Shown here: positions 11,878-22,252 of the stretch, one piece after another
Layout of the letters: each line of letters opens with the position of its first letter
Position numbering within the stretch: position 1 is the first letter of the stretch
Assembly (NCBI GenBank): GCA_029641185.1
Contig: JAPWGK010000018.1
Coordinates: 744,001-808,000 of the forward strand
Source of the DNA: Pseudofabraea citricarpa
Taxonomy: Eukaryota; Ascomycota; Leotiomycetes; Helotiales; Dermateaceae
DNA: 64,000 bases
Reading direction: 5' to 3'
Position numbers and translations under genes: made by a program
Notes under the pieces: generated by a model
What the model saw: the letters and a program-made list of their open reading frames with translations, nothing else
Told to the model about the DNA's origin: nothing
The model's database searches: none

Positions 11878-12917
11878 GATGAGTATGAAAGGGGTGGTCT
11901 GGATCCATGAGAACGACAGAGCGTTTGGAAGAGTATATAGACAGACTGGGAGGGCAGAGGAAAGATGCACGTCGAGAACGAAAAGAAGCGCGTGATGGTA
12001 CTTGAGAGTCTCCAATATTGAGATAACCTAGTTATTGGTGCGAATTCTTCTAGATCTTGGAGTCGCTGATTGAAATTTAGAGTACACTATAGAGGCAGAA
12101 TGGCCATTGGTGCGAATTTTCACAATTCTTGAAGCAGTCCGTGGATTCGCAAGCATCGATGTGATATCTCTAATTAAAATCTCAGCCAAGACAATAGTGC
12201 CTCATATATGTATATGCCGAGGCTTATGAACGAGGAAGTGGGCGGTCAGTGCAAGTTGGCTAAGCAAGAATGCAGAGCCAGGCATCGCCCTACTTATACT
12301 TCTAGCAGGTTTGAGTGAACAGCATCCGATAAAGACCTTTTGGCTAATTATTGAGGAAAAATTACATATCATTTACTGCCAACAGAGGAGGAAATCCAAA
12401 CCGAATCTGGAAAAGGTTCTAAATTTAGCCTACCGCAACAGTTGTATCTTGCTGTCTCAATAGGCTCACCTTCTTGAACTCACGCTGCTGAGAAACTCTT
12501 AAGTTGGCTGGCCGGCCCAGATTAAATTACGCAACAGGTCAAATAGATGGACACGGTGCTCCTCCTGTCAGACTTCTACTGCCGATTTACGTGCTACCAG
12601 CTGCATATTACGTATTCAAAACCATTGGGGTCTTCAGTGGCCTTCGACTTTTGAAGGCGTTTGATTAATTGAAACGCAGCCAATTAATCAAAGAGGATTC
12701 AATTAATCAAAAATCTTCTAATTACCCAAAGAGCGTTACATTATCCAAAAAGCCTTTTGTTACGGCATTTAGGCTAGCTTGAATAAACGAATAGCCGACG
12801 AGGAAAGCGGAAGCGAGAGGGCACTACGATGCCTGGACTGAAAGAGTCGGCAGATGTCAACCTATGTTGACCTCTTTTTTTTTTTACCTTTAATGATTGG
12901 CAACTTGATGATTTGAT
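11878..12917. other. Intergenic stretch between two minus-strand genes
   Basis: No gene is supported. Around 12660–12740 the motif AATTAATCAAA and close variants recur several times in about 80 bases. A T-run of about 11 lies near 12880. The side next to 11877 should carry the promoter of the monooxygenase gene. Confidence 0.45.
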
Positions 12918-14905
12918 TCAAGGTGTAATCTCATTCCCTAGCAATACCCCGATCTCTTCGGCTATAGCCATGATTCTCTCTTCGGTGAGTCTACGTCCAA
13001 TGATCTGGACAGCGACGGGTGCGCCGTGATACATTTCGGGGTCATCTGATACTCGTTAGTACAGATTTGATCTTGGGTTAGAGAGAAACAGGGAAAAGAA
13101 GAAGAAAACCTACACTCATCCTGCACAACACCATCAATTTCCGACATCTTCTGGAAAGTTTCATTCTTAACATCTACATCCTTGTCTGCAAACGTCACCG
13201 GCACCACTACACTCGTAAAATCCAAAAGATTGATCGCAGACGCATACCCGTAGTACCGAAACTGGTCGTGTCTAATAGCCGCCGTCGCTGTGATGGGAGC
13301 AATAATCGCATCGAGTTCCCTGCCATGCTCGGCTTCGAACTCAAGAATCTTAGACAGATACTCGCATTGATACTTCCATTTTTCGAGGTGGACAGCCCAG
13401 AGTGCATTCATATCAATTTTTGGCAGTGATGGGTTGATAAGGTCTTTAAAGTTAGGTATTGCAGGCTCCCCGGAGGAGTTCAACACGGCGAATATGTCCT
13501 GGTGTGATTTTCTATTAATTTGGGAGCTTGACGAAGGAAGAGAGATATTACGTACTGAGCCACCATCAGAGGCATATATCCCATTTATTAAATCAACAGC
13601 AAAATCGTGCTTGTATGGTTCCCAGGGAAGTACGGTGTGGCCTGCTTTTTGGAGAGTTGAGACAACAGTTGAAATTCCACGGAGGATCGGTGGGTGTGGG
13701 AGAACCTCGGAGAGTTGTTAGCTTTAATGCTCATGTTGAAGAGATTGGAAAACCCAGAAACTCACGTTTCCATCGCAGTTATAGTAACCCAAAGTCAATC
13801 CATTAGATGATATTTTCGCTTTGATGGTGTCTTCTTCGAGACTTCTCCATGGCATGGGAATCACCTTTGAATCATATGACCATGGATTCTCTGCTAAGAC
13901 TGAAGTAACAAATAGACGCATATCTGAGTCAAGTATAAGCCTATAAGATCGAAGAAAAGGAGGAATAGCAGTACAGACCTTGGATAGAATGAGTCAATGG
14001 CCCACAAACACTATGCACCGTCTCTTGACCCTCCATACTATTTGCCATTTTCGCATACGGCAACCTTCCATGACTCGGTCTCAAGCCATATAAGAAATTA
14101 AAAGCTGAAGGTACACGAATCGAGCCACCAATGTCGGTACCAACCCCGATAATGCCACCGCGAAATCCTACCATGGCCCCCTCGCCACCGGAGCTTCCTC
14201 CGCAAGACCAATTTTTATTTCGCGGATTGACGGTTCGGCCGATGATATTATTGATTGTTTCACAAACCATCAGGCTTTGAGGCACACTGGTCTTGACGTA
14301 GAAAACTGCTCCAGCTTTGCGTAGCAATGCCACGAGAACAGAGTCTTCTGTGTCGTACTTTCCTATCCAATCTACGTAGCCCATAGTTGTTTCAAGGCCC
14401 TTTATAATTTTAGTAATTCTGTGTGAGGATGAGAATTTCAAGACATACTTTGACACGGAATTGATCCTTAAGAGAAATTGGTAAACCATGAAGAGGACCA
14501 ACTGTCTTCTTGTTTGTTGAATAATACTCATCAAGTTCTTTAGCTCGCTTCAGGGCAAGTTCAGGAAAGAACTCTAGAGAACAATTAAGCTATTATGTTT
14601 ATTAAAATCTGCTCTGAAGTGAGCGGAGGAAGTCATAAGCAGCATACTAACTGGTGAGCTAACGCAGCTCTCTTGCAAAATGCGGTTGTGACAGCGACAG
14701 ATGATAATTCTCCTTTCGCCATCTTATCCACCAGATCCGTCGCTGAAGATTCTGTGATGGCCAATTCTTCAGACGACATGATGCCGCTTTCCTTCGGGTA
14801 CTCCATGACTGATAAGCCGGAAGGGGGGGTTTGGACTCGCCATTCTTTTGGGATGGTCGCAGCGATGCGAGCCTTTTTCTCTTCTGCTAATTCCTTCCAA
14901 GTCAT
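12918..14905 (-). CDS. Amidase-signature family hydrolase (fungal acetamidase type)
   Basis: Seven exons (14905–14648, 14589–14449, 14399–13979, 13923–13766, 13705–13556, 13498–13114, 13045–12918) give 546 residues, with every junction in frame. The amidase signature is complete. The catalytic Lys is in PISLKDQF (about 14465), the cis-Ser in [10 protein letters not shown] (about 14190) and the nucleophile Ser in [11 protein letters not shown] (about 14135). The C-terminal [15 protein letters not shown] is typical of fungal acetamidase-like enzymes. Such enzymes hydrolyse amides to acid plus ammonia in the cytosol; the substrate range cannot be read here. The start at 14905 ([14 protein letters not shown]) matches the usual beginning of the family. 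The gene diverges from the aminotransferase gene across a 472-bp promoter, which suggests linked use in nitrogen metabolism (inference). Confidence 0.92.
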
Positions 14906-15377
14906 AATGTTGGCTTGAGGTCTTCTCTGCTTATCGTGAAAGAATGAGAGATAGAGTTGAAGATATAATTAAAGGGTCCTGAGGTCATCATCATGCCGAT
15001 CCATGACACCCCCTCTACCTTACCCCTCTCCCGCACACACTTAGTGATACGGTAACGGAGATCCTTATCGGCTATGAATGGCCGCTTCTTATTTGTCACA
15101 GTTGTCACAGCCAATTATCAGGCCTTATCTTATTGATTAATGGGTATTAAAAGCTTCGAAGCTTCATGGAATTCACCCCATGTTTGGATTCAGAGGATGC
15201 CACGCCCTGTGTTGACATACACGTGATATGTAAGCTTGACTTGTGGTTACACGTGACTTAAATTGACTCATCAACGACTATTTAAGGATGGTGAGCAATT
15301 CATGATTCCCTAAGATAATTTACCAAGACTGTAAGTGCCACATATAAGGTGACGTTTCTGGTCATTCGATTTTCATC
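14906..15377. promoter_or_regulatory. Shared divergent promoter of amidase and aminotransferase with two CACGTG boxes
   Basis: The 472 bp between the two divergent start codons contains two perfect CACGTG palindromes at 15220–15225 and 15250–15255, exactly 30 bp apart. E-boxes of this kind are bound by bHLH factors in fungi. Their central position and regular spacing make a shared control site plausible. This is inference; no binding data are available here. Confidence 0.4.
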
Positions 15378-16756
15378 ATGGTGCTCTCAACCCCATTTCG
15401 TATTGATACCTGGTGTAAGTCTTCCACATACCAACACTCAGAGTTTTGCTAACAACTTCACAGGTCGAAACCATAAAGTAAGTCTGAGGTTTTCAGTTAC
15501 TAAGAGTCGGAGACTGTCTAATTGTAGCTGCTATTATAGCCGTCCTCGACAAGAACACTCCATGGTATTTCTTTCTAAGGACAAGTTAGTGAGCACAACT
15601 AAACTGAATAGATTCGTGTGTTGTTCCATTAAGCCTCAATACTCTGTCTGGACTCTCCGAAGGGTCGAATACAAGTGCGCTGAGCCTGGATCTTCCACTA
15701 TCCTATGGTTCTGTATTGGGATCACGAGGCCTTCGAGAGTCAGTTGCTGCTTTGTACAAGACCCAAGAATCAGCACCGGTCACCTGGGAAGATGTAATCA
15801 TCACATCAGGAACGATATCTGCAAACTTTCTGGTTCTTGATACGCTCTTAGGGCCTGGTGATCATGTTATCTGCCAGTATCCAACATACCAACAACTTTA
15901 CGAGGTTCCAAAACGCGCCGGTGCCGAAGTGAGTCTTTGGAAGATGAACCAGGAGGATGGCTGGATGTTGAGTGTAGATGTGCTTCACTCACTTGTGAAA
16001 AACAATACAAAGATGATTATCATCAAGTAAGCATTCTTAAACTATCCCTTGAATGTCATTGACGTATTCAGCAACCCATGCAACCCGACTGGCGCAGTTA
16101 TACCTCGAGATACCATGCAGAAAATCGTTGACTTTGCCAAAGAGCGAAACATCATTGTATTGTGTGACGAAGTGTTCAGTCCCTTGTTCTTTGGAGAAGT
16201 CCCACCATCCATTCTCTCTTTCGGGTATTCCAACGTCATCTCCACCCGATCTTTGTCCAAAGGCTTTGCTCTCCCAGGTATACGTGTTGGCTGGATCGCA
16301 TCACCGAGCAAGAAATTCGTCGCCCAAGCAGCTGATCTAAGAGATTATACCACGATTGCCGTCTCACAGCTCGATGATCAAATAGCTTCATACGCTCTCT
16401 CCGATTCTATACGCCCAAAGATTTTAGAGCGGAGTATCGATATCTGCAAGACGAACATCGCAACGCTCAAAGCTTTCATCGCAGAGCACGAGGAGTTTTG
16501 TAGCTGGGTGAAGCCCGAAGGGTGTGCCACGGCCTTTGTGAAGATCTCGAAGAAAGGTGAACCGGTTGATGACGTGCAGTTCTGCCTTGACGTATTGGAC
16601 AAAGTAAAGCTGTTGCTTATCCCAGGAGGTGAGTGTTTCGGTACTGAAGGAGAATCAGATTACAAGGGATATGTTCGGATTGGATTTGTTTACGAGCCTG
16701 CCCAATTTATTGAGAATATGGGGTCGTTGAGGGAGTATTTCAAGATTTACTTTTGA
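15378..16756 (+). CDS. PLP-dependent class I/II aminotransferase; 5' exons uncertain
   Basis: Two main exons are secure: 15612–16026 and 16072–16756, joined in frame by a 45-nt intron. They encode SYGSVLGSRGLRESVA, VIITSGTISANFLVLD, the substrate/cofactor loop NNPCNPTGAV, DEVF, and the PLP-binding Lys in STRSLSKGFALPGIRVGW. This is the classic aspartate-aminotransferase fold type I order, of the kind annotated in fungi as aminotransferase class I/II or capreomycidine-synthase-like. The N-terminus probably starts at ATG 15378 (MVLSTPFRIDTW) and reaches 15612 through two or three tiny exons separated by about 50-nt introns. GTAAGT donors are visible at about 15414 and 15480 and a GTATTT donor at about 15564, but I could not settle all junctions. 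It transfers an amino group between an amino acid and a 2-oxo acid in the cytosol; the substrate is unknown. Confidence 0.82.
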
Positions 16757-17046
16757 GGTACTGAAGGAAGTGCACGGTTGGGATTTCTTTTGCAGACTGA
16801 GTTGCAGTATTCTTTTGCGGGTGGTGATTGAGCTTACATCAACTGAACATGGATATGACGCTTCTTCTTTGTGGATTGCAGCTTAGTCTCTCTTTCACTA
16901 TTCTAGTACTTTTCATGTGCCTATTTCTTCCTTAACCATTTCCAGACATAATCTATAAACCTTCGAAGTATTGTGAACTTCTTATCTATAGTCTTCGACG
17001 TCTGTCGCTTAACTTAATAATTTCCCTGGACGAGCATCGTCGCCAA

Positions 17047-17351
17047 ACGGGACGGTCAAAAGTTGGTGCGATACTACTAGTAGCAGTTTACTCTGTTTTA
17101 GAAGGAATATATTATATTATTAATATAAAGGACGGGACGGTCAAAAGTTGGTGCGATACTACTAGTAGTAGTTTACTCTGTTTTAGAAGGAATATATTAT
17201 ATTATTAATATAAAGAACGGGACGGTCAAAAGTTGGTGCGATTAATAGAAGCTTACTACGAATTAGAAAGAATATATTATATTATTAATATAAAAGACGG
17301 GACGGTCAAAAGTTGGTGCGATGCTACCGGTAGCAGTTTGCTCCGTTTTGG
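17047..17351. repeat. Minisatellite, about four copies of an 80–85 bp unit
   Basis: The block GACGGTCAAAAGTTGGTGCG begins at 17051, 17136, 17221 and 17301, giving periods of 85, 85 and 80 bp. Each unit continues with a small palindrome (CTACTAGTAG in the first two copies), a stretch like GTTTACTCTGTTTTAGAAGG, and an AT palindrome like TATATTATATTATTAATATA. The third copy has a short deletion and substitutions. The last copy runs out after the TAGCAGTTTG part. Confidence 0.9.
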
Positions 17352-18250
17352 AAGCAACCTTATAAGGAAAGATATACAAGTTTTCCTCCAACAATAAGCC
17401 TTCATGGCCGAGTCGTCGGGACTCCAGCTTCGACTAAGCTTTACTAACATCTCTCAGGTACCTCACTCCTTCCACCACCTGCATTTCTTATCTTCTATCA
17501 TTCCCTAGTATATATATATATTATGCGTATCTGGATATACCCTCACCGGTTATCGCCAGAATCAACAAGTCGGCACGCAGATGGATTCATTCATATGCTC
17601 AGGGCCAACCCGTAAGTTCTCCCCCTCCACTCCCAAAACCCCCCCGACGGCTCGGCCAAGAATCTTTTTTAGCGTTTTTTTTATTTTTATTTTTATTTTA
17701 TTTTATGTCCTCCTAGGTCCCGAGCTCTCAGTAGCTATGGATTCTTTTTGCCGCGATTTTCCTGTTTAGATATTGATATATTAAGCTGATGTTGCGTTGT
17801 GATTCGTTAACACAAGACCTGGCAGGTCTAGCAATTTGATATAGTTAAATAGTTGCATGTTGCAAAGTTAACCCAGCGATGATGTTTAGAAGACATGGAG
17901 AGATTGAAAGACTATGTTAAATTCATACTAGCTATAAACGCCAGATGTCCAGGTTATGACCCCTGAAACAGACGATCAAGTTTACCGACGAAGAAAGGGG
18001 CAACCAGCCCAAGATATCACTAAGTCCAAAAGTCACCAATTAGTAACAAGCAAGGGATTTTGTTGCACGTCGCAAATTCTGAAACGCAGCATCAAGGGAG
18101 ATAAAGAGAGCAGGTTTTTGTAACAGAAACAAAGGCGTTCGGCGAGGTGCCGGATCAGGTAGGTAGAAGGAGCAGGAAATCGCTTTGTTGGCCGCCGCCG
18201 CCCACTTCCACAGTAAGCGAGATGACATTGTCGGAGATAACGCGTATGCG

Positions 18251-18557
18251 TTATGCCTTGCCGACATGCGACTTGCAACAGCTTCGTCCGGTTTCAAATT
18301 GCACTTCATTTCGTATGCTGCCTCTAAGATTTGTTGTGGTTGCAAAATTGCCTCTGTTGATGGCGTGGAAGGGATTTTGCGCCTTCCAGAAGGTTTTTGT
18401 AGCTCGCGGCCATTATGCCTTGTGGAAGTCGACGTGCAACAGATGGTCCTTTTGGAGTTAGTTTTGTTGATCCGTTCGGCGTAATACTGAAGAGGGAGAT
18501 TGTTTGCTCGACAGATACATGTCAAGTCATTATGCCTTGCGGCTCAGATGTGCAACA
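18251..18557. repeat. Three interspersed copies of a 29–31 bp motif
   Basis: A motif beginning TTATGCCTTG and ending GCAACAG occurs at about 18251, 18413 and 18531. Its ends are conserved and the middle varies by 1–2 bases in length. Similar spacing of 118–162 bp and short flanking matches suggest a degraded tandem array rather than chance. Confidence 0.5.
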
Positions 18558-19938
18558 GGAATTTTATCTCATCGCGGAAGATGCTCAAGGTGGAAATATT
18601 CTGGAATGTTTCTTGGGCCAGGAAGGTCAACGAGAGGGGACTTGAAGGATTATTGCCTGCTGGCTCCCACTCAATTAGAAAAAAGCCCTTTCGGCTGCAA
18701 TGAGCTTTCAGTTCTTGCGGAACCGAGGCCTGGTACTTGCATCCACGATTCCTGTTATTGTAGGCTTTGGAAATGAACAGGAAGAATCAATAGGACTGGT
18801 CAATTAATGGTAAACCTGCGAACTCAGAAAGTTATCTGATAGTGGGTGGCCAGGATGAAGTTCGTATCAAGGTCCTCGTCTAGAGCAAATAATTGATTTA
18901 TCCTCGCCAAATCCTCCTGGGTACTTTCTAGGGGCTGGAACGCTATTTAATTATTATCTTGGCTGATCATCTCCGAAAATCATATCTGGATAATATTTAT
19001 TGTTGCCGCTCTGGTTATTTGCCTTTATCAAAGAGTTTGAAAATTTCGTGTCAAAATTCTAGTTCGCCAAACGAAATATGATGGAGTGGTGGTTTGAGCT
19101 GTAAACCACACCCAACCCAGCCTTCTCTGCCCTGTAGATTTATATATTTGCCTGGATACATGGAATCAGAACGACGAGAATCGGTCGTCTTTGAATCTTC
19201 AGCTAATTTATCTCCTTTCGTCGCTCTGCCGTTGACCTACTATTCGTCCCTCGTTAGTCAGCTCAGTTCTTGTCATCATCTAAGAGCGTACGATATTTGG
19301 GGGAAGGATTTCTGTTAGTAGTAAAAGGTATTTAAAATTGAGAGTTCGTTCAATCACAATGCGCTCAGTCATGGATGAATATTCAAAATTGGGAAAGCAA
19401 GCGTTCTTCCTTATAACAAGTACAATGATCAAGAGAAGGCAGAGAGACCTCAATGCTTGTAAGAATAGCATTCAAAGTGCGAGTTTCTCAAGAAGAATGG
19501 GCATCGGTGATGATGTCACGGGAAACGAGTTGAGTAACGCGGTAAGATAATAAAAAATAAGAGGGAAGCAGCGCAGGAAGTGTCGCCTGAAAAGGGTTAG
19601 GGACGACTAGGTAAGAATGAAGCCGGGAAGGCAAGTGGTTTCTGGAGAAATATTAGTATCTGGTTTGAAGTCATTATCTATCATCTGCAGTATCTTTAGA
19701 TCTGAACGGCAGATTTCGGCGATACAAGTATAATATTATCTTCGCGCCGTATGAGCACCCGCCCGCCCACGAAATAGCTTTTCTCAAGTCAAGCACCCGC
19801 GAAGTCGTTCTGAAGTTTCGCCCTAGCGATTCCTTTCGAAGTTGACTGCGACAAACTCATCACACCCCAGGCAAGGCGCAGTGGACATATTGTCACCAAG
19901 ATTGTTGGCTAACGTGTTGAGTTAGGTCGGCACCGAAG

Positions 19939-21525
19939 ATGGAAGAAATAGAGACACTCGCCGATAATCTTACCATGTCGCAACCCCAAGTTTTCCCAAC
20001 AGAGATCTGGATCATGATCGCAAAGCATCTTGATCTCAAGGATCTGCAAGCACTCCGGTTAGTCGCACGTGAGCTAGAGGGCGTTGGCTTGGAGCGCCTC
20101 TTCGAGACATTTATATTCCGACCCGACAAACGAGACATCGAAAGGGCAGAACGAATGGGCCGGGAGACTCCCACATTCTTGCACAAAGTCAAATGCGTCC
20201 GATTCGAAACCGGCATTATGGAGGTGAGAAGGGCGGCTGGGGCTTTGGCACACGTGCTCTATAACGACCGTAGAATGTATAGCCCTGGATTTGAGAAGCT
20301 GGCCTTCAAAGCAGTTCAGGAATACGCCCGATGGAAAAGTCTCCAAAAGAAGGTGGAGCAAAATTACATCCATGGATTGCGCTTGACCCTCGCTCTTCGG
20401 GGAATGAAAAACATCGATACCGTCGAGGTAATTAAGCGAGCGTCGTCGTTCAAGAGTACATTGCTGCTGAGAAGCTGGATGTGTGATTTTCCAGATCATG
20501 AATTCACACGTTCCAGGGCTGAGCTTGTGGTGTTGCTTGAAGCCCTGGTTCAAGCCTCGATCCATCTGAAGCACTTTAGGCATGACGAAATACCTATCAA
20601 TTTCTTCCGTCGACTCCCTGGGAAAATTGCGAGCATCTCTCCCTGCCTAGAAAGCCTCGAGAGTCTCCATCTCTCCTTTGTGAGCCCAGATGGTAAGCCT
20701 AGTCGATTCTGGCGTGGGCTTCGTCTGTTCATGCGCGCTGCGCCTAAGTTGAAGTCGTTGAGGCTCGGGTACACACCATGGTATTACGAAGACGGTTTCT
20801 TAGACCCCTCGATGTCTCATATCAAGTTGCAAATGGTTCAAATGATACCACTGAAAGAGGTATTCGAAGACTTTACATGGGAATATCTAAAGACGCTTCG
20901 ATTCGACGGGCTTCTGACTTGCGAAGAGAGTCTTAGAGTATTCCTACTGCGTCACTGCTCGAGTCTCCGGGAGTTGTTCATACACAACTTGGTACTTCGG
21001 AGGGGCAGTTTCAAAATGCTGTTTTCCGTTCTCAAATATCAGCTTTCTTTGACCGAGCTGCATTTATACGGCGTACTGAAAAAGAGCCACGGACGACAAG
21101 AAACGTGGTATTTCCCGACTCCACTTGATTTAATAGAGCCACAGCGCTATCCGGGCTACGATTACTTTCTCGACGGTCGTACCCCTTCGAAGACATCCAA
21201 GTTGGATCAACAGGACATCGTTATCGATAGAATCGCATTGCCGCCCGACTTGTATGACTTGGCTGTAGAAGAGGAAACACACTACGCTATAAAATCGGGT
21301 GATGTAGATGAGCAGGAGATGGACATAATTGACAAAGCCGAACACTGGCGTGAGTTGCCTACCGTGTTCGATAAAGAAGATATCGAGGAGAGTGATGATG
21401 ATTCAGGCTACGATTCATATGGTGAGGATGAAGAAAGTTTTGATGAGGATGAGGAAGGAAAATTTTCTGAATCAGATATGGAAAAAGTTGTCAAAACCAT
21501 GATCCAGGTTCTGATGAAGCGATAG
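19939..21525 (+). CDS. F-box domain protein with acidic C-terminus
   Basis: A single exon encodes 528 residues. An F-box lies at about residues 17–55: FPTEIWIMIAKHLDLKDLQ followed by ALRLVARELEGVGLERLF. F-box proteins recruit substrates to SCF ubiquitin ligases through Skp1. The middle region is rich in Leu and has irregular LRR-like segments (SLHLSF, LKSLRLGY, LKTLRFDG, ELFIHNL, ELHLYG), as in many fungal F-box proteins. The last 70 residues are strongly acidic (ESDDDSGYDSYGEDEESFD). A second ATG lies 12 codons in, so the true start may be MSQPQVFPTE. Its target is unknown. Confidence 0.85.
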   Translation: MEEIETLADNLTMSQPQVFPTEIWIMIAKHLDLKDLQALRLVARELEGVGLERLFETFIFRPDKRDIERAERMGRETPTFLHKVKCVRFETGIMEVRRAAGALAHVLYNDRRMYSPGFEKLAFKAVQEYARWKSLQKKVEQNYIHGLRLTLALRGMKNIDTVEVIKRASSFKSTLLLRSWMCDFPDHEFTRSRAELVVLLEALVQASIHLKHFRHDEIPINFFRRLPGKIASISPCLESLESLHLSFVSPDGKPSRFWRGLRLFMRAAPKLKSLRLGYTPWYYEDGFLDPSMSHIKLQMVQMIPLKEVFEDFTWEYLKTLRFDGLLTCEESLRVFLLRHCSSLRELFIHNLVLRRGSFKMLFSVLKYQLSLTELHLYGVLKKSHGRQETWYFPTPLDLIEPQRYPGYDYFLDGRTPSKTSKLDQQDIVIDRIALPPDLYDLAVEEETHYAIKSGDVDEQEMDIIDKAEHWRELPTVFDKEDIEESDDDSGYDSYGEDEESFDEDEEGKFSESDMEKVVKTMIQVLMKR

Positions 21526-22252
21526 CGTTACGCACTTGGGAAAGCTCTAGATCTCTTAAATAGCCCCACTGAAATAGTAATTCACAACATGATCACAGCA
21601 TCATTCTTGCTTGTATCTGCACTTTTCTTTTCTCTTGTTTCTTTCCTTCCCCCAAATATATCGTATCCATCCATTCCACGCCAATACAATACATAGCCGT
21701 TGGATTATATCCAGGACCCCCAGGCCCTTCCAGCAAATGGCCCAAGTGAGGCCAGCAGAAGGTCTGTTGTAAAATATAATCGTGAACGGAGTTGGATAGG
21801 GATCTTGCTTGTACTGCATAGGCACGGGATGGAGAGACGCCAATGCCAAACGGAGGAGTTTATGCTTCCACCTCTGTGCCATGGCGCACCGCTCTTCATT
21901 CTATGGCTGTCCATTTTGTTGGTATTTAGATCATTCGGGAATTCTGTTTTATCTAGGTACCTACTTGTATCGTGGTAACCAATAAGCTTGCTCACTGATC
22001 TCGCGAGAAATCGAGTGGGCGAGGGAGGTACTGAACTTGGCAAGAAGCCCATTCATTTCTAAGCATGTAGAATCTAGTTTGACAGCTTTGCATCAAACAG
22101 CAGTTATGGTTCGATCCACAGATTGGACACAATTATGGGTCATCAAACGGAGAGATGTATAAAAGGGTAGAAGTACGTCTTATTCTATTATAAAACACCA
22201 ATCTATGCCGTAAACTAAAAGCAAAAGAACACTTTTATGTCTCATGAAACGC
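21526..22252. other. Convergent 3' region between the F-box gene and eEF3
   Basis: The two genes point at each other across 727 bp. No coding region is supported, and the short open frames on both strands are fragments. T-rich stretches near 21610–21660 are compatible with 3' processing of the F-box transcript. Confidence 0.5.

Larger units (their letters stand above)
16757..19938. other. Repeat-bearing gene-poor stretch
   Basis: No gene is firmly supported in these 3.2 kb. It contains a four-copy minisatellite (17047–17351), a possible tiny spliced ORF (17581–17769) and three copies of a 30-bp motif (18251–18557). Overlapping open frames on both strands between 18040 and 18780 show no recognised domain. 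The segment 19680–19938 is the probable promoter of the F-box gene. Confidence 0.5.

Noticed and set aside
17405..17460. tRNA-like A-box sequence TGGCCGAGTCG
   Set aside because: No acceptor-stem pairing, anticodon arm or T-loop (GGTTCGANTCC) follows; a similar fragment near 34131 also lacks these. Not a tRNA gene.
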